From: Gammaproteobacteria bacterium
GTDB lineage: Bacteria > Pseudomonadota > Gammaproteobacteria > Xanthomonadales > Marinicellaceae
Length of the DNA: 64,000 nucleotides
Assembly (NCBI GenBank): GCA_030430025.1
Contig: JAUIGR010000007.1
Coordinates: forward strand, 1 to 64,000
Reading direction: 5' to 3'
The notes under the pieces are model-generated. The model saw only the letters and a program-made list of their open reading frames with translations, searched no databases and was not told the DNA's origin. Positions 44,801 to 52,720 of the stretch are shown piece after piece (the stretch's first letter is position 1; each line of letters begins with the position of its first letter). Position numbers and translations under genes: made by a program.

Positions 44801-44985
44801 TTTAACTCAACTCGACCATAACGATCCGTTTGACCTAGTTTGATGTCATTTTCATAAACATCAATATTGGCCAGTGGCCCACCTGTCAAAAAAACATAAA
44901 AAGTCGCTGAGGCAAGGCTTTGTTCTTGTCCTGTCGCTGTCATACTTAGTAGCAAAAGCATCCATATGAATGTTATTTTTTTCAT
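41872..44985 (-). CDS. TonB-dependent outer-membrane receptor with N-terminal carboxypeptidase-regulatory-like domains
   Basis: A 1037-residue receptor with a signal peptide (residues 1-19). Two beta-sandwich repeats follow (about 25-90 and 120-205). The plug is around residues 225-370, with [36 protein letters not shown] and an R-R-V-V-P-L-D-L segment as in plugs of this receptor class. The barrel fills the rest and ends in an aromatic residue (SYDFF). I start at 44985, with AGAG before the ATG. It closes the operon with TonB, ExbB/D and TPR proteins, so this receptor has its own dedicated motor. The ligand is unknown. Confidence 0.9.
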   Translation of the reverse strand: [1037 protein letters not shown]

Positions 44986-45003
44986 GATCATCTCTTTGGC
45001 TGA

Positions 45004-46143
45004 TTAACAACGCCAGCTTTCAGTCTGACATTCGCTGATCACTTTGCGGATTTCTATCGCTTTTTGGAACAGCTGACTATCTGTAATTTGGCTGAGATAA
45101 TGTTCAGCATGTTGGTATTTACCCACCTTGAATAGCGCATAAGCCAGCGCATATTTGATATTTTCATCTTTATCAATGCGTACCCGCAAGATGTCCTTTT
45201 CCATGGCTGCGGCCTGCTCAAAGTTTTCAAGTTCAATCAGCAAGGCAAGGCGTTGCGTCAGTTTTTGTTCCTGATTTTCGATCAAACCATTTAATGTCAA
45301 CGCCATGAACAATTGCCCGGCACGTCGATACAATTCGGCTGCTTCAGAAATCAAACTGCTGTCAGATAAAGCCAAGTCATGAACAATCTTTGCTGCCGAT
45401 AAATAGGCTTCATTTTTAATGTAAGCAGCAGCTAATGATTTTGATACTGCTGCATCTGTCGGAAATTGCAATCTGGCTTGTTCAAGAAAGTGTAAAGCTA
45501 AATTTAAATCACCAGATGCACGTAACGCATTACCAATAGCTACGTAATCAGCAGCTTTTGCCTGGTGTTGTTGTAAATAGATTTTACCCAATTCAGCAGC
45601 GGCACTGTTTAAACCCATCTCAATCAAATAGAAAATTTTGCGGCGCATAAAACCGGATTCGTTAGGAAATATTTTGGCTGCCTGATCCATAATAGCCAAA
45701 GCCATGTCATACTTTTTCATTAACCAGTAACTTTGTGCTCGCATGTGATACACAGAAGGGATTCGCAGTACGGTCTCACCAGCTTGGTCTAAAGATTCAA
45801 TAGCCAACGAATAATTTTCTACAGCAAAAGCTGCTTGGGCCAAATAAACATGAATAACTGAATCAACAGGGCCTTCTTTTTTTGCAGTCGTAAATGAAGC
45901 AATCGCGTCCTCGTTTTTCCCTTGGCGAACAGCCAGAAGCCCTGACAGTATGTGAAATCGTTGTACGTCGAGACCTTCTTCTGACAAATCGACTTGAGAG
46001 AGTGCTTGTGAGGCTCGATCTAAATTGCCATCTTTCAACATCAATGAAGTCAGCTCCAGATAGTTGACTTCGCTTTCATTTGATTCTTGGCCATAGGCTG
46101 TCACTAGTATCAACAACAAAAACCACGACAATAAGTTTTTCAT
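45004..46143 (-). CDS. TPR-repeat periplasmic protein of the TonB operon
   Basis: A 379-residue exported protein with a signal peptide at residues 1-18. The rest is alpha-helical with TPR motifs (for example GNLDRASQALSQV, KNEDAIASFTTAKKEG, KYDMALAIMDQAAKIFP), an array of about nine repeats. A final CxxxxWRC gives a likely disulfide. It lies between tonB (2 bases) and the receptor (18 bases). TPR proteins in this position are common in marine gammaproteobacterial TonB clusters and are presumed to couple TonB or the receptor to other periplasmic parts. Confidence 0.82.
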   Translation of the reverse strand: MKNLLSWFLLLILVTAYGQESNESEVNYLELTSLMLKDGNLDRASQALSQVDLSEEGLDVQRFHILSGLLAVRQGKNEDAIASFTTAKKEGPVDSVIHVYLAQAAFAVENYSLAIESLDQAGETVLRIPSVYHMRAQSYWLMKKYDMALAIMDQAAKIFPNESGFMRRKIFYLIEMGLNSAAAELGKIYLQQHQAKAADYVAIGNALRASGDLNLALHFLEQARLQFPTDAAVSKSLAAAYIKNEAYLSAAKIVHDLALSDSSLISEAAELYRRAGQLFMALTLNGLIENQEQKLTQRLALLIELENFEQAAAMEKDILRVRIDKDENIKYALAYALFKVGKYQHAEHYLSQITDSQLFQKAIEIRKVISECQTESWRC

Positions 46144-46145
46144 AA

Positions 46146-46781
46146 CTAGCTCAGATCAAACCTTATGCGTTGTTTGGCCCAAGATTTCACAGATTTTCCT
46201 TGATATTGTGCGGGTTCAAACTTCCACGAACTGATACCTTGCGTTGCCACTTCATCAAAAATTCCTTCGGGGTATGATTCGATGACTTTGACCTGTTCTA
46301 TTTCACCAGTGATGCCAATTAATAAGGAAAACACCACATAACCTTCAATACCTTTGGCTCGAGCACGGGGTGGGTACATCATAGGAGGTTGCACCACAGC
46401 TTTGACAGTTTGGTCAACCGTATCATCCGTCATAATGACACCATCACCAGATCCTAACAAATCTCCATCCAAACCATTAAGTCCATCCATTGAAAAATCT
46501 GGCAGCCCCAAGTCCAAACCTGATAATTGGCTGTTCAGGCCTAATAAAGGAACAGGTGGAGCCGGTCTGCTTTTCTTGGGTTTTGGCTTCGGTTTTGGTC
46601 TTTGAACCTCTTGTTTGGCTTTTGGTTTTTGCTTTTGAATTTTGATATTAATACCTTGACCTGATTTAGCGGCCTCCATGAACTTTTGTGAGTCATTAAT
46701 CAAAATCAAAGTGCCCAATACCAAAACAGTACCAAAAACCATGGAGGTGAAAGCCACTAAATTTTTTTTTGTTTTATCCAT
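46146..46781 (-). CDS. tonB: TonB energy-transduction protein
   Basis: A 211-residue protein with one N-terminal membrane helix (about 8-27), a Lys/Pro linker (PKPKPKPKKSRP), a short Gly/Leu/Asp-rich segment, and a C-terminal TonB domain (about 130-211) with PPMMYPPRARAKGIEGYVV and the final SWKFEPAQYQGK. It spans the periplasm to drive the receptor. Its start overlaps the exbD stop by one base. Confidence 0.92.
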   Translation of the reverse strand: MDKTKKNLVAFTSMVFGTVLVLGTLILINDSQKFMEAAKSGQGINIKIQKQKPKAKQEVQRPKPKPKPKKSRPAPPVPLLGLNSQLSGLDLGLPDFSMDGLNGLDGDLLGSGDGVIMTDDTVDQTVKAVVQPPMMYPPRARAKGIEGYVVFSLLIGITGEIEQVKVIESYPEGIFDEVATQGISSWKFEPAQYQGKSVKSWAKQRIRFDLS

Positions 46782-47191
46782 CAGCCTGTCCCTACTTCTT
46801 TTTCTGTCGCTACACCAACATCAGTGGCGCCAGCAAGACGTGCTTGATCAACTACTTCAACCAGCTTTCCTGAAGGTACATTTTCATCAGTAACTACCAA
46901 AACGGATTTCTGGGTTTTGGTTTTTAGTAAATCTCGAAGTCGTGATTGTATGACCCATACTCGGATGCTCTCACCATCCATATAGACTTCACCGGCATTA
47001 TCGATATACAAGCGAATGGCTTTGGTAGAGGCTGTTGTGGCACTAGAGGCGGATGGACGATCCAGGTCCAGTTTCATGTCTTTGACAAAGGTGGTGCTGA
47101 CCATAAAGAAAATCAGCAAGATAAAAACCATGTCAATCAAAGGCGAGATATTGAGATCCTGGACAGTTTCTTTACTTTCTCTGTAGCGCAT
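46781..47191 (-). CDS. exbD: ExbD biopolymer transport protein
   Basis: A 136-residue protein with a single membrane helix whose motif ISPLIDMVFILLIFFMV carries the proton-pathway aspartate. The periplasmic part has the usual alpha/beta fold (SVLVVTDENVPSGKLVEVVDQARLAG). It forms the proton-driven motor with ExbB and TtpC. GGAGG precedes the start, and one base separates it from exbB. Confidence 0.94.
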   Translation of the reverse strand: MRYRESKETVQDLNISPLIDMVFILLIFFMVSTTFVKDMKLDLDRPSASSATTASTKAIRLYIDNAGEVYMDGESIRVWVIQSRLRDLLKTKTQKSVLVVTDENVPSGKLVEVVDQARLAGATDVGVATEKEVGTG

Positions 47192-47192
47192 A

Positions 47193-47795
47193 TCAAGCCT
47201 CCAAACCCGGAATCGGGCTGCATAAAAAGTCTTTCAATTGAGCCAAGTCAATCTCCAGCTGTTTTTGTTTTTTATCTAAAATACCATTGACAATTAAACC
47301 GGGAATAGACACGGCCAAGCCCATTTGAGTCGTGATCAAAGCTTGTGAAATACCGCCAGCGATACCTCCCGATTGAGAAAACAAAGACATGTCTCCGAGT
47401 GAATCGAAGGTTTCAATCATGCCAGAAACCGTTCCTAACAAGCCCAGCAATGGTGCTACCAAAACAATAGTACTTATCAGTACCTTGTATTTCTTTATTT
47501 CATTCATTTCTTCAGCGAAAGCATCATCAAGATGACGCCGAAGATGAGATAAATTCTGCTCCCGCAAAGCCATCCCTTTATTCAGTGCACGTACTAAAAC
47601 ACCCTTGTTATTGCTTGGAAGTTTGCCGTGTAAATAACGATATACCAGGTTTCGAGTGCCTCGAACAGTTCCTCTTTGCAAGGACATCATTCGATAACCT
47701 AGTGTCCACCACAGCACGACAGTTGCGATGAACAAAGGCGGCATCACATAACCACCCGATGATAAGTAACCCAAAACTTCCTGCAGTACATTCAT
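47193..47795 (-). CDS. exbB: ExbB/TolQ-type motor protein
   Basis: A 200-residue protein of ExbB size with a first helix near residues 18-36 and a core APLLGLLGTVSGMIETFDSL plus GGISQALITTQMGLAVSIPGL, the conserved second and third helices. It is the second MotA/TolQ/ExbB paralogue of the operon, the other being the longer TtpC-like protein just upstream with 5 bases between. Confidence 0.93.
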   Translation of the reverse strand: MNVLQEVLGYLSSGGYVMPPLFIATVVLWWTLGYRMMSLQRGTVRGTRNLVYRYLHGKLPSNNKGVLVRALNKGMALREQNLSHLRRHLDDAFAEEMNEIKKYKVLISTIVLVAPLLGLLGTVSGMIETFDSLGDMSLFSQSGGIAGGISQALITTQMGLAVSIPGLIVNGILDKKQKQLEIDLAQLKDFLCSPIPGLEA

Positions 47796-47800
47796 TATCT

Positions 47801-49174
47801 TTAAACGGATGCTTTCTGATAGACATTAATGGCTCTTAAAGCAGCTTTTTCCATGTCGTCTTTAATGCGTTCTGCCCAGCCTGAGAGAATATTACCAAAC
47901 ATTAAAGCAGGAATGGCCACGGCCAAACCGACTTCAGTAGTGACCAAAGCGATTGATATGCCACTGGAAAGCAGTTTTGGATCTCCTGTGCCAAATTCAG
48001 TAATGATATCAAAAGTTGAAATCATACCTGTTACTGTTCCCAAAAGACCCAGTAATGGAGCTACCGTTGCAACCACCATAATCAATGAGCCAAAACGATT
48101 TAACTGACCCGATTCATGTAAAATAGACTCAGAAATGATGTCTTCTAAATGATCACGATCGCGATTCAAGTTGCGTAAGGCTGATAACAACACCCTTGCA
48201 GATGATGATGATTTTGAACTGGCATATTGTATGGCTGCTTTGAGGTCACCTGCCTTGATCTTTTCAACCACACGAGCCAGTAATTTTTCTGTACTGGCTG
48301 ATGCACTTTTTAAAAACCAAATACGCAAGACGATCAGGACCAAAGCAAACAAGCCCAATATGGTAATAATCCAAGCAATTTCACCACCTGAGTTAATCAC
48401 TGACAAAACGGTTTTACCTTGTTTTTCTTCGATGGCTTTGATTGATGACTCATACAAAAAAATCGGTAACATACCGTTTTTTTGACCTTTAAAAATGCCT
48501 TGAACAGCATCCGTATCAGCATCTTTCCAAACCTTGAACTGTTTTTCGCCAGCCGGTGCCAGCGCTCCAGCACCCTGATCACTATAGCCATATGAGGCTA
48601 TGTGACCTACTTGTAATAGTTGGCCTGTCACTTCAGTACCATCTGGTAAGAAAAATGACCCGGGTTGTTGTGTAATTTGGGCTTGTTTTTTAATCAAATT
48701 GTTGGCTTGACCTACCAGTTGTTGGATTTTTTGTAATTCAGTGAGTTCACTGTTGTCACCGAAACCTTCAAACCCATATTCTTTCATCGTTGATGAGGCC
48801 TGAACGATGGTTGATTCTATCAAACCTTGATTGTCCTCGGCTGATTCAGTACTGCGTTGAATTTGGAAAATTTCATCTTCCAAAGCATTGGCTTCTGCTT
48901 CAGTTGCGAGTAATTGGTTCTCTAAGCCTGAAATGGTACTTTCCAGCTGTCTTTTTTCCGTTTTACTTTGTACCGCAAAAGCACTGATTCTTGATTGGAT
49001 ATTACTGACTTGAGAACTCAAAAAAGCATATTCTTTTTTATAGGCTAACAGGATGTCAGCTTGAGATTGTTCAGGATTAACTGCTGGTACAGGTGGTTGT
49101 TCAATTTCAGTTGTTTGGGCCAGCAGCGAGTATGAAACCATAACCAGTATGATTGTCAGCGCATTTTTCATCAT
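47801..49174 (-). CDS. ttpC: TtpC-like MotA/TolQ/ExbB protein with a periplasmic coiled-coil extension
   Basis: A 457-residue protein. After a signal peptide (residues 1-19) comes a long coiled-coil part (about 35-125) and a globular segment (FFLPDGTEVTGQLLQVGHIA). The C-terminal 210 residues repeat the ExbB core: a membrane helix near 275, then APLLGLLGTVTGMISTFD and ISIALVTTEVGLAVAIPAL. This architecture is that of TtpC of Vibrio TonB2 systems, required for energising certain receptors. It follows the DUF3450 gene by 12 bases. Confidence 0.87.
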   Translation of the reverse strand: MMKNALTIILVMVSYSLLAQTTEIEQPPVPAVNPEQSQADILLAYKKEYAFLSSQVSNIQSRISAFAVQSKTEKRQLESTISGLENQLLATEAEANALEDEIFQIQRSTESAEDNQGLIESTIVQASSTMKEYGFEGFGDNSELTELQKIQQLVGQANNLIKKQAQITQQPGSFFLPDGTEVTGQLLQVGHIASYGYSDQGAGALAPAGEKQFKVWKDADTDAVQGIFKGQKNGMLPIFLYESSIKAIEEKQGKTVLSVINSGGEIAWIITILGLFALVLIVLRIWFLKSASASTEKLLARVVEKIKAGDLKAAIQYASSKSSSSARVLLSALRNLNRDRDHLEDIISESILHESGQLNRFGSLIMVVATVAPLLGLLGTVTGMISTFDIITEFGTGDPKLLSSGISIALVTTEVGLAVAIPALMFGNILSGWAERIKDDMEKAALRAINVYQKASV

Positions 49175-49186
49175 TTACTCCTAAAT

Positions 49187-49963
49187 TTAACCTTGGTTTT
49201 TTAGGTTTAAAGGTAAGTTGAACAAACCCTGACGAATTTGCTTTTTGAGAGAGTCAAACAAAGCAGCAACCGCTTCGGTATCAGTTGTATCTGTAAATGT
49301 TTCGAACTGCCAACCTTGAGGGTTTTTAACTGCTTGGCCATAAACATCATCACGTGTCTTGAAATACATCAACACAGTACCCAGCTTAGCCACATCAACC
49401 AGTACTTTTTCTCCGTTGAGTTGAATGGTCTGGGAGTAAATGGCATTTTCTCTGGCCAGGCGCATTTCATCTTCTAAAAACGCCCAAAGTCTATTGATAG
49501 CAAGTTGAGACGTAACTTTTCTGCCTTCTAAGTCACGAACAATTCCTTCAACAACACTTTGACGTTCAATGATTTTAAATGGTATGCCTATTTCAATATT
49601 TTCTTGAATACTTTGTGCTAACAATAAGACATCAGGAATCATTTGTTCAGAGTCAGCACCTAAGGATTTGATTTGTTCTTGTAGTTTAACTACTTCAGCT
49701 TGAGCTTGTTTGACTTGCAATTGTTTGCGGTCAATATTGGCTTCCAATTCAGTTTTGCGGGTGTTCAAATAAGACATTGACTGGGTGTGCTCAGCTTTCA
49801 TGATTTGCAGTTCTGCTTGTAAATCTTCTACTTTGCCTCTGAGCTCAATCAGGTTCTCAATCAATTGTTCATTGTTATCAGGATCTTGTGCGACAGCTGC
49901 ACCATATACTAAGGGTAAAGCCAGCACCCATAACATAGGCTTTAATACATTGGGTAATGCCAT
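49187..49963 (-). CDS. DUF3450 periplasmic coiled-coil protein
   Basis: A 258-residue exported protein with a signal peptide at residues 1-24 (ALPLVYGAAVA). Residues 35-105 are a long coiled coil and the C-terminal half fits DUF3450 (for example LEGRKVTSQLAINRLWAFLEDEMRLARE). Members are encoded at the head of TtpC/TonB2-type operons and presumably work with TtpC. It is the first gene of the operon 49963-41872 and is divergent from the beta-helix protein gene, with a candidate Pho box in the gap. Confidence 0.88.
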   Translation of the reverse strand: MALPNVLKPMLWVLALPLVYGAAVAQDPDNNEQLIENLIELRGKVEDLQAELQIMKAEHTQSMSYLNTRKTELEANIDRKQLQVKQAQAEVVKLQEQIKSLGADSEQMIPDVLLLAQSIQENIEIGIPFKIIERQSVVEGIVRDLEGRKVTSQLAINRLWAFLEDEMRLARENAIYSQTIQLNGEKVLVDVAKLGTVLMYFKTRDDVYGQAVKNPQGWQFETFTDTTDTEAVAALFDSLKKQIRQGLFNLPLNLKNQG

Positions 49964-50030
49964 AAAAAATGATCAAGTTTGAGATGATCCCCATTTTATG
50001 AACTGAATATGACGTTTTCGTTTTTGCTTG

Positions 50031-50048
50031 ATGACAATTTTATGACGA
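50031..50048 (-). promoter_or_regulatory. Candidate PhoB-binding Pho box in the TonB-operon promoter region
   Basis: Read on the minus strand the sequence is TCGTCATAAAATTGTCAT, which agrees with the E. coli Pho box (two CTGTCAT units 11 bases apart) at 14 of 18 positions. A third TGAC unit lies 22 bases away (50010-50013), in the same 11-base phase. It sits about 68 bases upstream of the DUF3450 start. This is consistent with phosphate-starvation control of the TonB operon, but one weakly matching site is only suggestive. Confidence 0.4.
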
Positions 50049-50199
50049 TTTAGGTGTACATTAATGCAGACAAGGCAACAATCACAATATAAGGGCTAAA
50101 GAGTTGGTTGTAACACAATATTCATTTTTTGGTAACAAAATGGTAACGTGGACACCATAGCATGGGCCTTTTACACATGTTTCATGAATGAGGTTTGAA

Positions 50200-51954
50200 A
50201 TGAAGTTTACAAAAGTCAAAGCGATCTTGGTTGGTGGGTTGTTCGCGGCATCTGCGGCCCAAGCAATCAATGTAGATGCATTGTTTGAGGGTCAATGGTA
50301 CAGAACAGATATCAATGGGGGTCAAGGGTGGTCACTGGATTACATGAAAATCGGGCCAGAATTAGGGTCTTTTTTTGTTGCTGGTTACGTCTATGACGAC
50401 GACGGCCAACCATTTTGGGTTGTTGGTCAGGATATAGATGTACAAGCAGGAGAGTCCACTTTGAACTTTGATTTGCTCACTGTTTCAGGTGGTAATTTTG
50501 ACGATGAATCTTCACGAGTAGTACAAAATTTTGGCACCATGACGATGGAGGTTAATAATTGTCGAAGTATCTCTGTGAACATCACTGGTATTGATAGTAA
50601 TTACGTGGCACAAACAACTTCATCTTTTGACCTAACTCCTTTTGATGAAATAACAGGCTTCCCTCGAGATGCTGCAGTTTGCCCATACCAAGAATCTTTC
50701 AGCGGTTGTCCTTCTTTTGCAACAGCTTCTGAAATACTACCAAAAACATGTATCGTTCAAGGTACTTTGACAGGTGATGTCACGTTCACCAATAACACCA
50801 ACTGGGTATTAATTGGCGGTGTATTCGTTGGTGAAGACGGCGGCACACCAGGTCAATTAACTATTGAACCAGGTACACGTGTCATGGGTGTCTCTGGGAA
50901 CGACTTTCTGGCTGTTCAACGGGGATCAAAAATTTTTGCTGAAGGAACTGCCAAAGCACCTATTGTATTCACTGGCCCTTACAATGCGTCAGCACCTGAA
51001 GCAGGTGCCGGTAACTGGGGTGGCTTGGTACTATCTGGTCGAGCACCTTTGAATATCTGTGATGAGAATGTACCTTTTGATCAATGTGAAGCTGTTGGTG
51101 AAGGTGGATCTGGTATGTACGGTGGTGGTGACCCATATGACTCAAGCGGTATTTTGAAATATGTACGTATCCAGTTTGGTGGTTTCCGCATTAATGACGA
51201 AGATGAATTGAATGGTCTAGCATTGCAAGGTGTTGGCTCTGGTACTGTATTAGATTACATTCAAATTCACGCTAACGAGGATGATGGTGTTGAATTCTAT
51301 GGTGGTACAGCCAACGCCAAACACATTGTATTAACCGACATTAAAGATGACTCTTTGGATTGGACACACGGCTGGCAAGGTAATATTCAGTACTTGGTTG
51401 TAAAACAGAACCCTGATGCAACAAGTGTTAAAGAGCGTGGTATTGAAGCAGATAACTTTGAAGATAACAACGAAGCCACACCTCGTTCTATGCCCATGAT
51501 TGCTAATGCCACTTTCATCGGCGGTCCTTCGAATGACAAAACAACCACAGGTATGGTATTGCGTCGAGGTACAGGTGCTAACTTCACTAATGTGATTGTT
51601 ACCGGATTTGAAGAGTGTTTGGATCTGGATTCTGATGCCACGTTTGATGCTGCAGGAACACCTAATCAGCTGACAGGTGTTTTGACTATGGAAAATACTG
51701 TAATCAGCTGTGATATTAATTTCAAAGAAGAACAAGGTGATGCATTTACAGTTCAATCTTTCTTCGAATCACAACCTGGCAATAGTGTAGCGGATCCGGC
51801 TTTAGATGGCATTTACCCAACCGCCAATTCGCCTGCTGACATGGTCATTAATCCTGAAAAATGGGGCCCATTCTTTGATAAAGTCACTTATGTGGGTGGC
51901 ATTAAAGACAAAGGCACCGCTTGGACCAATGGCTGGACTGAGTTTTTGGACTGA
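50200..51954 (+). CDS. Secreted parallel beta-helix protein, divergent from the TonB operon
   Basis: A 584-residue exported protein with a signal peptide (residues 1-22, ending AQA). Residues about 30-150 carry a domain with GQWYRTDINGGQGWSLDYM and later YVYDDDGQPFWVVG, a pattern seen in surface or secreted proteins of related bacteria. From residue 165 the sequence turns into short strands and Asn/Gly turns, with GNWGGLVLSGRAP and WTHGWQGNIQYLVVKQ, typical of a right-handed beta helix. I start at 50200, six bases after GAGG; an ATG 12 bases upstream also exists. Its location opposite a dedicated TonB operon suggests a surface or ligand-binding partner of that receptor. No tag of the FE type is present. 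Confidence 0.78.
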   Translation: MKFTKVKAILVGGLFAASAAQAINVDALFEGQWYRTDINGGQGWSLDYMKIGPELGSFFVAGYVYDDDGQPFWVVGQDIDVQAGESTLNFDLLTVSGGNFDDESSRVVQNFGTMTMEVNNCRSISVNITGIDSNYVAQTTSSFDLTPFDEITGFPRDAAVCPYQESFSGCPSFATASEILPKTCIVQGTLTGDVTFTNNTNWVLIGGVFVGEDGGTPGQLTIEPGTRVMGVSGNDFLAVQRGSKIFAEGTAKAPIVFTGPYNASAPEAGAGNWGGLVLSGRAPLNICDENVPFDQCEAVGEGGSGMYGGGDPYDSSGILKYVRIQFGGFRINDEDELNGLALQGVGSGTVLDYIQIHANEDDGVEFYGGTANAKHIVLTDIKDDSLDWTHGWQGNIQYLVVKQNPDATSVKERGIEADNFEDNNEATPRSMPMIANATFIGGPSNDKTTTGMVLRRGTGANFTNVIVTGFEECLDLDSDATFDAAGTPNQLTGVLTMENTVISCDINFKEEQGDAFTVQSFFESQPGNSVADPALDGIYPTANSPADMVINPEKWGPFFDKVTYVGGIKDKGTAWTNGWTEFLD

Positions 51955-51991
51955 TTGTCTTCAAATTGTTGTCATTGTACGGCAAGTATTC

Positions 51992-52027
51992 AAAGGCGTT
52001 CACTTCGGTGCACGCCTTTTATTTTTT
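51992..52027 (+). terminator. Intrinsic terminator after the beta-helix gene
   Basis: AAAGGCGTTCAC and GTGCACGCCTTT pair with one mismatch around a TTCG tetraloop, followed by a T-rich run. It lies 37 bases after the stop codon. The rest of the 256-base gap to 52211 shows no gene. Confidence 0.9.
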
Positions 52028-52210
52028 CATTAAGAAACCAATTTTTTTGATTTTCTAATACATCTTGATTGCTCACCATCAGGTCTTTCTTGGGTTGGTT
52101 TTTTTAACAGAGCGTTTCCACCAATTGGTGTTGTCATATAAACTTAACCTTGAGATGATGGCATTGTCATACTGGTTATTTAACATTAGGGCAACATGTT
52201 GGAGGTTCTC

Positions 52211-52720
52211 ATGAAGCCATTAGAGTTGATTCAGTCTTACGACAGTACCTTAGTAACCAAATTGTTTGGTGTCCGATATTATCAACAGATGTTGCCTATT
52301 GCTTTTGCTATTTCGAGAATGGGAGATGGCTGGTTATATTTATTGATAGGTTTGCTTTCTGGGTTGTTTTTGGGTTGGGTGCATGGCTATTTTTTAAGTT
52401 TATTGTTAGGTTTTGCTATCGAGCGTCCGATCTATTATGTCTTAAAAAATAGTTTGCGACGAGATCGGCCTTTCCATGTCTTAGAAATTAAAAATCATGT
52501 CAAACCCTCGGACCAATTCAGCTTCCCTTCAGGTCATACTTCTGCTGCTTTTTTATTTGCTACCATTTCAGCCAGTTTCTTTCCTATTTTGATGTTGCCT
52601 TTGTTGTTTTGGGCGGCTCTAGTAGGGATTTCCCGTGTTATTCTAGGCGTTCATTATCCTACTGATGTGTTAGTGGGATTGGTGCTCGGTGTTTCTCTGG
52701 GTATTGTGGTGTTGGGATGA
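52211..52720 (+). CDS. PAP2-superfamily membrane phosphatase
   Basis: A 169-residue inner-membrane protein with five hydrophobic segments. All three catalytic motifs are present: K-x6-RP in KNSLRRDRP, PSGHT, and SR-x5-H-x3-D in SRVILGVHYPTD. Family members dephosphorylate lipid phosphates such as phosphatidate or undecaprenyl diphosphate. The ATG at 52211 has GGAGG six bases upstream; the longer frame from 52196 is less likely. It overlaps the following glycosyltransferase by 4 bases. Confidence 0.92.
   Translation: MKPLELIQSYDSTLVTKLFGVRYYQQMLPIAFAISRMGDGWLYLLIGLLSGLFLGWVHGYFLSLLLGFAIERPIYYVLKNSLRRDRPFHVLEIKNHVKPSDQFSFPSGHTSAAFLFATISASFFPILMLPLLFWAALVGISRVILGVHYPTDVLVGLVLGVSLGIVVLG

Noticed and set aside
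51331-51756. A 141-codon frame antisense to the beta-helix gene
   Set aside because: It lies wholly within a well-supported gene and has odd composition, with no start-site evidence.
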